A DNA stretch of 64,000 nucleotides from an uncultured Paludibacter sp. (GCA_937927845.1 CALFXE010000062.1:1-64000), one strand, 5' to 3'. Shown: positions 9,511 through 18,096, counted from the stretch's first letter. The notes: generated from the letters alone by a model not told the origin. Numbers and translations: made by a program.

Positions 9511-10626
9511 TTATTCTACTACAATATTTGACTTTTCGATAACAACTGAACCTCTTATTTTATCCTCTAATTTCAAACCTTCTGTTATCTCGATGTTTAC
9601 GCCATCAGACAATCCTGTCTTGACCATCTTTTTCTCAAACTCCTGAGGGTCTGTATTTTTTAAGATGTGAACAAATGTTGTATCCTTACTAAACTCCAAA
9701 CAACTTTCAGGTATAACTATCACATTTTCAGCTTTTGCAAAAATAATTTCAGCATTTGCACTGTATCCGGCTCTAATAAACACATCATCAGGAACATGAA
9801 CGGCAGCTTTCATATCGAACAATACTGCACCACCCGACTCAACACCTTTAGGTGCAATGTATTCCAACTTTGCATTTAAAGAAACATCTTGAAGAGCACC
9901 AATCGAGATTTTCATCTCGGCTCCCTGATTGACTCTGCCAACCTCAGTTTCATCTAATTTACCGACAAATAACATATCACTCATATCGGCTACAGAAGCT
10001 ATGGTAGTGCCATCGTTAAAATTATTCGACTGAATAACTGAGTTACCTACTTTTACAGGTATATCAAGTATGGTTCCTGTAATAGTCGAACGCACTAATG
10101 TATTGCTCAACATGGTTTTATCACTCGTAATACCATCGCGAGTCAGACTTAAATTATCTTGCGCCGCTTTTAAATCAGCCTTATCATTATTGTATTGAAG
10201 CTGGCTCTTTTCAAAATCTTCCTTAGAAATAACTTTTTCCTGATATAATTTTTTGTCACGTTCGAAGACACTGCTTGTCTGATCGAAAACCAATTGAGCG
10301 CGAACCACTCTGGCTTCAGCATTATTCAATGAAACCATATCGGGTATAAGTTTAATTTTAGCTATTATATCACCTTCTTTAACCTTGTCGCCCGCTTTCT
10401 TATATATATCTGAAATTATACCGGATAACTGTGGCTTGATAAGTATCTCATAACGAGGTTCAACCTTACCTGTTGCAATAGTTTTCTTCTCTATGCTACC
10501 ATTGTTTACCTCAACAATTTCATAAATAACTTCCTTAGGTTGAGACTTTTTCCATAAAAATATGAAAGTACCTATTACCCCTAAAGCTAAAACTCCAATA
10601 ATAAAAAATTTAAAAAACTTCTTCAT
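9511..10626 (-). CDS. MacA/HlyD-type periplasmic efflux adaptor
   Basis: Membrane-fusion protein linking the MacB-like permeases to the TolC-like channel. It has an N-terminal membrane anchor (FFKFFIIGVLALGVIGTFIF) and a biotinyl-lipoyl hairpin (about 60-90, with GDKVKEGDIIAKI). A coiled coil (about 90-165) and beta-barrel parts follow. The start is set at 10626 (KKFFKFF). The upstream in-frame ATG at 10668 would add residues translated from the intergenic repeat (compare the similar false extension at 40513). Length is 371 residues. Confidence 0.9.
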   Translation of the reverse strand: MKKFFKFFIIGVLALGVIGTFIFLWKKSQPKEVIYEIVEVNNGSIEKKTIATGKVEPRYEILIKPQLSGIISDIYKKAGDKVKEGDIIAKIKLIPDMVSLNNAEARVVRAQLVFDQTSSVFERDKKLYQEKVISKEDFEKSQLQYNNDKADLKAAQDNLSLTRDGITSDKTMLSNTLVRSTITGTILDIPVKVGNSVIQSNNFNDGTTIASVADMSDMLFVGKLDETEVGRVNQGAEMKISIGALQDVSLNAKLEYIAPKGVESGGAVLFDMKAAVHVPDDVFIRAGYSANAEIIFAKAENVIVIPESCLEFSKDTTFVHILKNTDPQEFEKKMVKTGLSDGVNIEITEGLKLEDKIRGSVVIEKSNIVVE

Positions 10627-10635
10627 AATGTAAAT

Positions 10636-10787
10636 GATATTTAATGTGCTAATATGTTTATATGTCAATGTCTCTCTATAGTCTATGGTCTATTGTTTAA
10701 TGTTTAATGTTTAATGTTTAATGACTCCAAACTATTGACTATTGATCAATCACTAATCACCAATCACTAATCACTAATCACTCAAAA
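10636..10787. repeat. Composite intergenic short repeats
   Basis: This gap is built from successive runs of short words: gtgctaatatg, then gtctatg, then four tttaatg units, then tattgac, and then aatcacca/aatcacta up to 10783. The same series of words, in the same order, appears at 14966-15135. No open reading frame or RNA structure explains it. Confidence 0.65.
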
Positions 10788-12035
10788 CTACTCCTCTCTT
10801 ATTGCTTCAATTGGTTTGATTTTCATTGCTCTGTTAGCCGGAATAAAACCTGCTAATGCTCCAATTATCACAATAACGATTAATGCTCCAACTGCAACAT
10901 TAAAACTTATCTGAGGATCTTTAATCATATTATCAGTATTTGCTAAAATCTTTCCGGTAAGTGTCAACATACCAACACCAAACATCAACCCTGCAACACC
11001 GGCGAGACTTGTAAGCATAATACTCTCGCTTATAATCTGATTTACAATTAATCTCGGAGTTGCACCCATAGCACGTCTTATCCCGATTTCTTTGGTGCGC
11101 TCCCTCACTGTAATCAACATAATATTACTAACACCTACAGCACCGGCTAATAAAGTACCAAGTCCGACAATCCATATTAGTGAACTCACACCAATACTTA
11201 AATATAAAAACATAGTAAACATCTCCTCCATATTCATTCCACCAACAGCAATATTGTCATCCGGAGATATTTGATTTGCCGCTTTTAGAGTTGCTTTTAC
11301 TTTATCTTCAACCACCTTAACTTTCACGCCCGGATCAGCAGTAATAGCCATAAAATGTATATATTTCCCCATGTTATATACCTTTTGCATAGTACTAAAA
11401 GGTAATAAGACTGTTTCTTTACCATCTCCCCCGATATTAATATTAGCATTGCTACTTGTTACACCAACCACCTGGAAATAAATCCCTTTAATCTGAATAC
11501 TTTTACCAAGAGGGTTTTCATCATGCGGAAACATCACCTCATAAACTCTTTCACCTATCACACACACCTTTCTTCCTTCGGATATATCAACCTCATTTAT
11601 AAACCTTCCGAGTTTTAACTTCTGATTATCTATTAAAGTATATTCAGGGATAACACCTTTAATATAATATGCACCGGCTTTATCGTTTCTTGTAACATTA
11701 TTCGACGAACTACCAAGGAAAATCATGGGGGCCATATACTGAATTTCGGGAATATTAGCTCTAAGAAGCTCATAATCTTTATTTTCCATATCCCAATGTC
11801 TGCCTTTTTTAAATCCTTTATACGGAAGGGATGTTGGCTGTGTCCACACAAAGCAAGAATTAGTTGCAAAACCTTCTACTTGCGACCACATTCCTTTTTC
11901 AAGAGCAGCACCTGCACCAACCATCATAACAAGCATGAACATACCCCAAAATATACCAAAGGCAGTCAGCACACTCCTCGATTTATTTTGTGTGATGGTA
12001 ATCCAAATTTCTTGAAATTTATCTAAGTCAAACAT
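10788..12035 (-). CDS. MacB-type ABC transporter permease (second copy)
   Basis: Inner-membrane protein of 415 residues with the MacB/FtsX layout: one N-terminal membrane helix (about 20-42), a large periplasmic MacB_PCD domain, and three C-terminal helices. The conserved cytoplasmic stretch TVRERTKEIGIRRAMGATP lies between the second and third helices. It has no ATPase domain of its own and would work with the ATPase encoded at 13382-14062. It shares strong similarity with the upstream permease (12051-13304), so the two probably form a heterodimer after a gene duplication. Confidence 0.9.
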   Translation of the reverse strand: MFDLDKFQEIWITITQNKSRSVLTAFGIFWGMFMLVMMVGAGAALEKGMWSQVEGFATNSCFVWTQPTSLPYKGFKKGRHWDMENKDYELLRANIPEIQYMAPMIFLGSSSNNVTRNDKAGAYYIKGVIPEYTLIDNQKLKLGRFINEVDISEGRKVCVIGERVYEVMFPHDENPLGKSIQIKGIYFQVVGVTSSNANINIGGDGKETVLLPFSTMQKVYNMGKYIHFMAITADPGVKVKVVEDKVKATLKAANQISPDDNIAVGGMNMEEMFTMFLYLSIGVSSLIWIVGLGTLLAGAVGVSNIMLITVRERTKEIGIRRAMGATPRLIVNQIISESIMLTSLAGVAGLMFGVGMLTLTGKILANTDNMIKDPQISFNVAVGALIVIVIIGALAGFIPANRAMKIKPIEAIREE

Positions 12036-12050
12036 AAAACTTTAATTTTA

Positions 12051-13304
12051 TTATTTTTCATCCCTCATTGCCTCAATTGGCTTAATTTTAACAGCCTTTC
12101 TTGCAGGCATATAACCGGCAATTACCCCACCGACAACCATTATTAAAGTGGAAAAATAAACATAATTCAAATTAACCGTAGGATTTTTAAAAATCGACAT
12201 ACCGGAAGAATCACCTGCTGCAGCTTGTTCAAGGATTATATTTACAACTTCTGTTATCCCAATACCCGCAATCATACCTATATAGCCAAAAGTTGCAGTT
12301 ATCAGTATAGATTCAATAATAATAGAAAATAAAATTTGATATGGCGGTGCACCAATTGCCTTTCTGATGCCTATTTCTCTGGTACGCTCTTTAACAGTAA
12401 CAAGCATGATATTGCTAACACCCACCACACCGGCAATTAAGGTGAAAATACCTATAATCAGTACAAAAAGATTAATACCATTAAATATTTTCATGGTTTG
12501 TAAATAACTCTCCATAGAATTCCAAACCCATAAAGCCTGCTTATCAGATGGATCGAAAAGCATAGTTGGAGCAAGCTTTGTTCGCAATGATTCATCAAAT
12601 TTAGTATTTGCATCTTCGGTATCCAATCCTTCAATAGACATCAGCATAATGTTAAATCTACGTCCCGGATTATATATCATTTGAGCAGTACTAAAGGGTA
12701 TATATGCATTCCCTCCGCCCCAATTCTCTTTTTTAGAATTCACACCTATAACCTGAAACATTATTTGATTAACATTCACATACTTACCTATTGCCGATTC
12801 ATTTTTAAACAATTCATCTTTTACCTTTTGATCTATTACTATAACCTTTCTGTTTTCCTGTAAATCAGCTTGATTTATGAAACGTCCACCTTCAGTTTCA
12901 AATTTCAGATGAGAAATATCTTTATAAACAGGTAATATGCCTTTAACTGTATATGCACCATATTCATTTTTATAACTTATGTTCATACTATGCCTATCCA
13001 AAACCGGAGTATAATCAGACACTTCATCAACATCATCATTTATAGTATTAATTTCTTTATTTCCGAAATTAACACCACGCCCCTCTTTATAGCCTTTAAA
13101 TGGCTTTGATGTAATCCACGCTGTTAACTGAACTGAATTAGTAGCCCTATCACTAAAGTTGGAAGTAACACCGTTTTTTAGTCCGTTACCTGCACCTAAT
13201 AAGATAATTAAGATGAAAATACCCCAAGAAACAGACAAACCGGTTAAGATAGTTCTTAACTTATTATGCTTTAAGCCCGACCATATTTCCTGTAAAATAT
13301 CCAT
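12051..13304 (-). CDS. MacB-type ABC transporter permease (first copy)
   Basis: Permease of 417 residues with an N-terminal helix, a MacB_PCD periplasmic domain and three C-terminal helices. The signature TVKERTREIGIRKAIGAPP is present. It is separated by 15 bp from the second permease and by a repeat-filled 77 bp gap from the ATPase. The pair with the 10788-12035 product, plus a separate ATPase, adaptor and TolC protein, makes a complete tripartite ABC exporter. The likely cargo is a lipid-like compound, peptide or macrolide, but nothing here fixes the substrate. Confidence 0.9.
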   Translation of the reverse strand: MDILQEIWSGLKHNKLRTILTGLSVSWGIFILIILLGAGNGLKNGVTSNFSDRATNSVQLTAWITSKPFKGYKEGRGVNFGNKEINTINDDVDEVSDYTPVLDRHSMNISYKNEYGAYTVKGILPVYKDISHLKFETEGGRFINQADLQENRKVIVIDQKVKDELFKNESAIGKYVNVNQIMFQVIGVNSKKENWGGGNAYIPFSTAQMIYNPGRRFNIMLMSIEGLDTEDANTKFDESLRTKLAPTMLFDPSDKQALWVWNSMESYLQTMKIFNGINLFVLIIGIFTLIAGVVGVSNIMLVTVKERTREIGIRKAIGAPPYQILFSIIIESILITATFGYIGMIAGIGITEVVNIILEQAAAGDSSGMSIFKNPTVNLNYVYFSTLIMVVGGVIAGYMPARKAVKIKPIEAMRDEK

Positions 13305-13310
13305 TTGGTA

Positions 13311-13388
13311 ATTAGTGATTGGTTATTGGTGATTAGTGATTGGTGATTAGTGATTGGTGATTAGTGATTGGTGATTAGTGATTAGTGA
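13311..13388. repeat. GATTAGTGATTGGT tandem repeat
   Basis: About ten alternating units of gattggtg and gattagtg run across the gap between the ATPase and permease genes and into the ATPase stop codon. It is the reverse complement of the AATCACYA family seen at 1120 and 10741. Confidence 0.75.
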
Positions 13389-14062
13389 TTATTTTCGTTT
13401 ATACTTTCGATCAGACCATCTTTAATACGAATAATTTTTTTAGTAGTATCTGCAACTGATTTTTCGTGAGTAACAATAATGGTAGTAATTCCTGTTTTAT
13501 TTAATTCAGTGAGGATATTCATAACCTCTTCAGTAGTTTTACTATCCAACGCACCTGTCGGTTCATCGGCAAGGATAACTTTAGGCTCAGAAATCATAGC
13601 TCTTGCGATTGCAACCCTTTGTTTCTGACCACCCGACATCTCACTTGGAAGATGATAAGCCCAATCTTTAAGTCCCATTTTATCAAGATATTCCATTGCA
13701 ATTATATTCCGACGCTTTCTACTGATTTTTCGATAGTATAAAGGTAAAGCTACATTCTCAAGAGCATTTTTAAAATTTATAAGATTAAATGATTGGAAGA
13801 CAAATCCGATCATCTCATTACGATACTTAGCAGCTTGGCGTTCCGAAAGATTTTTTATTAATGTACCGTTTAGATAATAATCTCCCGTATCGTAATTATC
13901 CAAAATGCCGAGTATATTCAATAAAGTAGATTTGCCCGAACCCGAAGCTCCCATAATTGAAACATACTCTCCATTTTGAATTTCCAAATCAATACCTTTA
14001 AGTGCATGCAGAGATGTAGCTTCTGTGTAATAAGTCTTATTAATATTTGTCAACTTTATCAT
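13382..14062 (-). CDS. MacB/LolD-type ABC transporter ATP-binding protein
   Basis: Stand-alone nucleotide-binding subunit of 226 residues. Walker A is GASGSGKST (about 38-46), the Q-loop is VFQSFNL, and the ABC signature is LSGGQ-like (MSGGQKQRVAIARA). Walker B is VILADEPTGALD and the switch His is in IIVTHEKSVA. This is the MacB/LolD/FtsE branch that drives mechanotransmission permeases. It is the first gene of the efflux operon, with a strong promoter 22-51 bp upstream. Confidence 0.93.
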   Translation of the reverse strand: MIKLTNINKTYYTEATSLHALKGIDLEIQNGEYVSIMGASGSGKSTLLNILGILDNYDTGDYYLNGTLIKNLSERQAAKYRNEMIGFVFQSFNLINFKNALENVALPLYYRKISRKRRNIIAMEYLDKMGLKDWAYHLPSEMSGGQKQRVAIARAMISEPKVILADEPTGALDSKTTEEVMNILTELNKTGITTIIVTHEKSVADTTKKIIRIKDGLIESINENNH

Positions 14063-14083
14063 AAAGATTAGTATTTATCGATG

Positions 14084-14113
14084 CAAAAGTAAATAAAATA
14101 TAGTACCTTGCAA
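14084..14113 (-). promoter_or_regulatory. Promoter of the tripartite efflux operon
   Basis: On the minus strand, TTG (14113-14111) is separated by 19 bp from TACTTTTG (14091-14084), a close match to the Bacteroidota consensus. The predicted start is near 14077, about 15 nt before the ATG of the ATPase gene. A PadR operator would be expected close by, but no clear palindrome is seen. Confidence 0.75.
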
Positions 14114-14221
14114 TACATAGTATTATAATATTTATAGTTCTATAGACACAAGATAAGTTTATATGCATATAATCAGTCGATTAAGAAAATATATTAATTT
14201 GATATTTAACTTTTTTTATGA

Positions 14222-14956
14222 TTATAATATTGTTTTATTTAAGTCTTTATCGATAGCTTCCCATGTATTTTGCATCAAATCCGACAGATTTTCCGGATTA
14301 AACTGAGCAGTATCAATTGGTTCATGGAAAATCATTTCAATATTACCTGGTTTAACATAAAAAGTATTTCTTGTCATACGTTCGAAACTACCTTTTATAG
14401 TTACAGGAATTATAGGAAGCGATAAATCAGCAGCAATGCGAAAGGCTCCTTTCTTAAATTTAGACATTGCTCCGGTTTTTGTACGTGTACCTTCGGGAAA
14501 GATAACTACAGATATACCGTTAGTTAATTGCATCTCAGCCTTTTTGATACTTCTTTGTGCTGCAATCGGATTAGAACGATCGATGAAAACATGTCCCGCT
14601 GTTTCACAAGCTTTGCCAACAAGAGGGATTTTTCGTAATTCAGCTTTCATAATCCACTTGAAGATATTGGGTAACCAACCGTAGAGAGCAAAAATATCAA
14701 AAGCAGATTGGTGATTGGCAGCAAAAATATAAGATTTATCAGAATCGAAATTCTCGATTCCTTTTAATTTAACACGAACGAACAACAAGTAACAAATACA
14801 TCTACTCCACCATTTAGCAGGAGAATTAGCAATTTCACTATTTGGAAAAATTGGATATAAGATAATAGTAAGCAATGCTGTGATTATTGTCAGCAATATA
14901 ATAACCGGCAATGCTATCAAATATTGATACAATAAGATAAAAGGATTGATTTTCAT
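14222..14956 (-). CDS. plsC: 1-acyl-sn-glycerol-3-phosphate acyltransferase
   Basis: Membrane-bound enzyme that makes phosphatidic acid from lysophosphatidic acid and acyl-ACP or acyl-CoA. The 244 residues start with a membrane helix (about 10-35). The catalytic NHQSAFD motif (HX4D) is near residue 80, and the glycerolphosphate-binding FPEGTRT motif is near residue 155. IPVTIKGS and a C-terminal I-x-F-HEPID stretch are also typical. It is a single gene on the minus strand. Confidence 0.9.
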   Translation of the reverse strand: MKINPFILLYQYLIALPVIILLTIITALLTIILYPIFPNSEIANSPAKWWSRCICYLLFVRVKLKGIENFDSDKSYIFAANHQSAFDIFALYGWLPNIFKWIMKAELRKIPLVGKACETAGHVFIDRSNPIAAQRSIKKAEMQLTNGISVVIFPEGTRTKTGAMSKFKKGAFRIAADLSLPIIPVTIKGSFERMTRNTFYVKPGNIEMIFHEPIDTAQFNPENLSDLMQNTWEAIDKDLNKTIL

Positions 14957-14965
14957 AAGTAAATA

Positions 14966-15120
14966 ATTTGTTAATAATATGCTAATGTGCTAATATGCCA
15001 ATCCCGATAAATCGGGACAAGTTATGCTAATGTGGTCTATGGTCTATGGTCTATAGTCTATGGTCTATAGTTTAATGACTCCAAACTATTGACTATTGAC
15101 TATTGACTATTGACTATTGA
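14966..15120. repeat. Composite intergenic short repeats
   Basis: Variants of gtgctaatatg run from 14966 to 15028 and enclose the small palindrome CCCGATAAATCGGG at about 15003. Several gtctatg units (15031-15067) and then tattgac units (15086-15120) follow. The order of repeat words matches the gap at 10636-10787. The last units form the C-terminal codons of the next gene. Confidence 0.65.
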
Positions 15121-16104
15121 CCAATCACCAATTATCATTTTAACTTCCGAATTAATCTTCTCCCACGTTTCCTCCGACATTTTCGCACCTATCACTTCAA
15201 CCACCTGAGATGAGACATACGAACCAATTTTTCCACAGATATCCAAAGGCAAATCACGCGATAAGCCATAAAGGAAGCCTGCTGCATATAAATCACCTGC
15301 ACCTGTAGTATCGATACAATCAGCAACATATGGTTCAATTGTGTGCTTAATGTTGTCCGACATAACATACGAACCATCTTTACCAACTTTTACAACAGCA
15401 ATATAAGAGTTTTCAGCAATTTTAATCAAAGCATCCTCAGGTTCTTTACCAGTAAAAGCACGTGCTTCATCTTCGTTTGCAAACACAATATCGACATACT
15501 CAGCAACGAGTTTTTTTAAAAAGTCCAAATTTGCTTCAACCACATTGTAACTTGCCATATCGATAGATACCAACAATCCTGCTTTTTTAGCATGTTTAAC
15601 AGCATTGTAAATCAAATCATGATTTTGCACTAAATAACCTTCGATATGAAAAATATCGTAACCTTCAAACATCTCCGGTTTTATATCATCCACTTCTAAT
15701 TCGGCAGCAGCACCAAGGAAGGTACACATAGTTCTTTCACCATCTTTTGAAACAAGCACGGTGCACACGCCCGACTGATTACTACTATAACTTAATATTG
15801 GTGCTACCCCATTGTTAATGGTATCATTACGAAAGAAATCTCCCGTTTCATCATTACCTACTTTTCCGACAAATCCGGCTTGTCCTCCTAAGCGTGTTAT
15901 TCCATTTACTGTATTAGATGCTGAGCCACCGGCAGCCTTTTTAGAAGTAAGCATATCAAAATGTGAACGAATTTCTTCTAATTTTATTAAGTCTATCAGG
16001 TTCATTCCACCTTTCAATAAATTTAGATTAAAGATCACATTATCATCATTTATCTGCAACAATATGTCTGTCAGAGCATTGCCCATTCCTAAAATTTTCT
16101 TCAT
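15100..16104 (-). CDS. Adenosine kinase-like PfkB family carbohydrate kinase
   Basis: Ribokinase-fold kinase of 334 residues. The N-terminal GMGNALTDIL and the substrate lid GGSASNTVNGITRLGG are clear. The C-terminal DTTGAGDLYAAGFLYG motif (about 262-276) holds the catalytic Asp. The overall pattern fits the adenosine-kinase-like branch of the PfkB family in Bacteroidota, which phosphorylates a nucleoside or sugar with ATP. The last ten or so residues (DWSIVNSQ) are translated from the intergenic repeat and are unlikely to be part of the conserved fold. Confidence 0.88.
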   Translation of the reverse strand: MKKILGMGNALTDILLQINDDNVIFNLNLLKGGMNLIDLIKLEEIRSHFDMLTSKKAAGGSASNTVNGITRLGGQAGFVGKVGNDETGDFFRNDTINNGVAPILSYSSNQSGVCTVLVSKDGERTMCTFLGAAAELEVDDIKPEMFEGYDIFHIEGYLVQNHDLIYNAVKHAKKAGLLVSIDMASYNVVEANLDFLKKLVAEYVDIVFANEDEARAFTGKEPEDALIKIAENSYIAVVKVGKDGSYVMSDNIKHTIEPYVADCIDTTGAGDLYAAGFLYGLSRDLPLDICGKIGSYVSSQVVEVIGAKMSEETWEKINSEVKMIIGDWSIVNSQ

Positions 16105-16137
16105 TCTTTAAATTGCTTTTAAAATCGTTTTTTTTTG

Positions 16138-16145
16138 CAAAGATA
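16138..16145 (-). promoter_or_regulatory. -7 box of the PfkB kinase promoter
   Basis: TATCTTTG on the minus strand (16145-16138) lies 33 bp upstream of the kinase ATG. It directly touches the -33 element of the divergent tRNA-Asn promoter, so the two promoters share space. Confidence 0.6.
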
Positions 16146-16176
16146 TTGCATAATTCAGAAAAACCTATTACTTTTG
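16146..16176 (+). promoter_or_regulatory. Promoter of tRNA-Asn
   Basis: TTG (16146-16148), 20 bp spacer, TACTTTTG (16169-16176). Transcription would start near 16184, about 20 nt before the mature tRNA. Confidence 0.7.
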
Positions 16177-16204
16177 CAACGCATTTGAAGAAAATGTGAA
16201 CAAT

Positions 16205-16278
16205 TCTTCCTTAGCTCAGTCGGTTAGAGCATCTGACTGTTAATCAGAGGGTCCTTGGTTCAAGTCCAAGAGGGAGAG
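16205..16278 (+). tRNA. tRNA-Asn (anticodon GTT)
   Basis: A complete cloverleaf of 74 nt can be drawn. The acceptor strand is TCTTCCT paired with AGGGAGA (one G-U pair), and the D arm is GCTC/GAGC. The anticodon stem TCTGA/TCAGA has loop CTGTTAA, giving anticodon GTT. The T arm is CTTGG/CCAAG with loop TTCAAGT. CCA is not encoded. The 3' end is the integration site of the element that follows: its last bases are repeated at 36780-36793. Confidence 0.96.
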
Positions 16279-16280
16279 CA
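16267..16280. repeat. attL core, 14 bp direct repeat
   Basis: caagagggagagca covers the last T-stem bases, the 3' acceptor strand and the discriminator of tRNA-Asn. It is repeated exactly at 36780-36793. Integration therefore restores the tRNA 3' end, as expected for tyrosine integrases. Confidence 0.88.
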
Positions 16281-16288
16281 AAGTATGT

Positions 16289-16320
16289 AAAACCCCGCTT
16301 ATTTTGGTAAGCGGGGTTTT
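16289..16320 (+). terminator. Strong terminator downstream of tRNA-Asn (element-borne)
   Basis: A perfect 13 bp stem, AAAACCCCGCTTA with TAAGCGGGGTTTT, has a 6 nt loop. A- and T-runs on the two sides make it bidirectional. It sits 9 bp inside the element and replaces the original tRNA terminator, which now lies at 36795-36838. Confidence 0.9.
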
Positions 16321-16387
16321 GCTATATGTGTATATGTCAGCATTTTAGTGAAATGGGGATATATTAAAAAAAGCCTCTTTTCTCATG

Positions 16388-16410
16388 TTTGTCGCCAAAT
16401 TTGTCGCCAA
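16388..16410. repeat. Direct repeats near attL, likely integrase arm sites
   Basis: TTTGTCGCCAA occurs twice with a 12 bp period (16388-16398 and 16400-16410), just before the integrase gene. The same GTCGCCAAA word is repeated near attR at 36699-36718. Short direct repeats in both attachment arms are the expected arrangement of arm-type binding sites for tyrosine integrases. Confidence 0.6.
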
Positions 16411-16425
16411 TTTTTTTTTTAACAT

Positions 16426-17565
16426 ATGAGACTACATGCGCAAATAATTAATACCCGAAAAAACGGTATGTGTCCGGTTTATATAATATGTTATATAAAC
16501 AGAGAGCGCGTAAGATTAAAAACAAATGTGGAAGTAAAATACAATGAATTTGACAGGTCACAGGGTGTTGTATATGGATATGTGAAAAATGCAAAGGATA
16601 AAAATTTACTGATTAACAACATCAAAAAACAAATTACAGAAATAGAGATTAGATATAGATTGAGAAATTTGGACTTTACAGCTAAAGATCTAAAAAATGA
16701 GTTTGAGAAACCACATTATAATACATCATTCCTTTCCTTTTATTCTCAAGAATTAGAAAAACGTAAAACTGCCATTTCTATAAGTATGTATCAGAAATAT
16801 AGCATAACATTAAAAAAGCTTCAAAAATTCAGGAATGAGATAACTTTTAATGATTTAAACATTGATCTGTTAAATGATTATTCAGCCTTTTGTAAAAAAA
16901 CCGGAAACTGTCAAAATACAATCAATGCAAATTTGAAAAATATCAAATATTTTGTGCGCCTGGCTTACAAAAAGAAAATGATATTGGAAGATATTTTTAC
17001 TGATTATAAAATATCAAACATCCAACCTCATAGAAATTTTCTATCAGAAAAGGAATTATATAAACTGGTAGATTATTACAAAAGAAAAATCTTTACTGAA
17101 AAACAATTAAAGATACTTCGCCCTTTTCTGTTTTCTTGTTTTACAGGATTAAGATTTAGCGATATAGAAAACCTTCGATTCGATAATATAGTAGAAGATA
17201 CCATTATTATTAAGCCTATTAAAACAAGTTATTTAGATAAAGTGGTTAGAATTCCGCTTTGTCAACAGGCTATAGATTTAATTGATTTTTCAATAAAGAG
17301 AAGACGTGTTTTCACTCTCTTTAGCAGCCAGTATATAAATCGAGAATTGAAAAATATTTTGGATATGGTTGATATAAAAAAGTATATAACCTTCCATTGT
17401 GCACGTCATACATTTGCTACATTTTATTTACGTAAGACAAAAGATTTAACCGGATTACAGCGACTTTTAGGACATGCAAATTTAGCTGATACAATGATTT
17501 ATTTACATGTGATTGATGATGATTTACGTGTTAACATTAAGGAGCTGGATAAAGTATTTACATAA
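16426..17565 (+). CDS. Tyrosine recombinase / phage integrase
   Basis: Site-specific recombinase of 379 residues that would insert and excise the element at tRNA-Asn. The N-terminal arm-binding domain (about 1-95) is of the Bacteroidota type. It is followed by a SAM-like core-binding domain (about 100-190) and the catalytic domain. Active-site residues are visible: Arg near 242 (FTGLRFSD), HCAR with His near 324 and Arg near 327, LLGHAN, and the nucleophile Tyr near 359 (MIYLHV). It is the first gene after attL and is read inward. Confidence 0.95.
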   Translation: MRLHAQIINTRKNGMCPVYIICYINRERVRLKTNVEVKYNEFDRSQGVVYGYVKNAKDKNLLINNIKKQITEIEIRYRLRNLDFTAKDLKNEFEKPHYNTSFLSFYSQELEKRKTAISISMYQKYSITLKKLQKFRNEITFNDLNIDLLNDYSAFCKKTGNCQNTINANLKNIKYFVRLAYKKKMILEDIFTDYKISNIQPHRNFLSEKELYKLVDYYKRKIFTEKQLKILRPFLFSCFTGLRFSDIENLRFDNIVEDTIIIKPIKTSYLDKVVRIPLCQQAIDLIDFSIKRRRVFTLFSSQYINRELKNILDMVDIKKYITFHCARHTFATFYLRKTKDLTGLQRLLGHANLADTMIYLHVIDDDLRVNIKELDKVFT

Positions 17566-17598
17566 CAACTAATATCAACAATTTAAATTATAATTTTT

Positions 17599-18096
17599 AT
17601 GGGTAGAAATTTATTTGTCGACTGCGAATGGTTCTTAAACCAGCAAATTTATTTAATTGGTTATGGTTACAATCTGAAAGAAATTAACCAGCTTCACGAT
17701 TATACTATTAATCGTTTTTCTTTTGCTTCAATACTGAGAAATGTTGATGCAATATATTGTTATGGTCCGGATATAGGAATGTTGGAAAAATTCTTTAATA
17801 CAGATTTAAAGACTTATTATTACTGCTTTAACCTGTTATCAATAATTAAAAAACTTGAACCGGATTTACCATCATATAAATTATGTGATCTGGAAAAGAT
17901 AGCAGATATTCAAAGAGAAACGATTGAATATAAATCTAACATTTGGCAGCTTCATAAAGACTGGATGAATCCGTTAAAGAAATATTATGCTATGAAGTAT
18001 AACCGGGAAGATGTAGAAAATTTAATGCGTATAAAAAATTACTTTTTTCAAAAGCATGGTATAACAAGAAAAGATATTGAGCATTTAAGAATGTAG
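17599..18096 (+). CDS. Predicted DEDD / RNase H-like 3'-5' exonuclease domain protein
   Basis: A 165-residue protein 33 bp after the integrase. The layout resembles the YprB-like RNase H-fold exonucleases. A DxE motif opens the protein (VDCEW, Asp8 and Glu10), a middle acidic motif is YGPDIGML (Asp58), and the C-terminal YNREDVENL (Asp138) matches the YNxxDVxxL motif of the family. The assignment rests on motifs only. A nuclease next to the integrase could act in replication, recombination or host defence. It shares the terminator at 18104 with the integrase. Confidence 0.6.
   Translation: MGRNLFVDCEWFLNQQIYLIGYGYNLKEINQLHDYTINRFSFASILRNVDAIYCYGPDIGMLEKFFNTDLKTYYYCFNLLSIIKKLEPDLPSYKLCDLEKIADIQRETIEYKSNIWQLHKDWMNPLKKYYAMKYNREDVENLMRIKNYFFQKHGITRKDIEHLRM

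Noticed and set aside
17101..17400. Second integrase or insertion sequence inside the element
   Set aside because: Only one recombinase catalytic set is present, and there are no inverted ends or transposase motifs.
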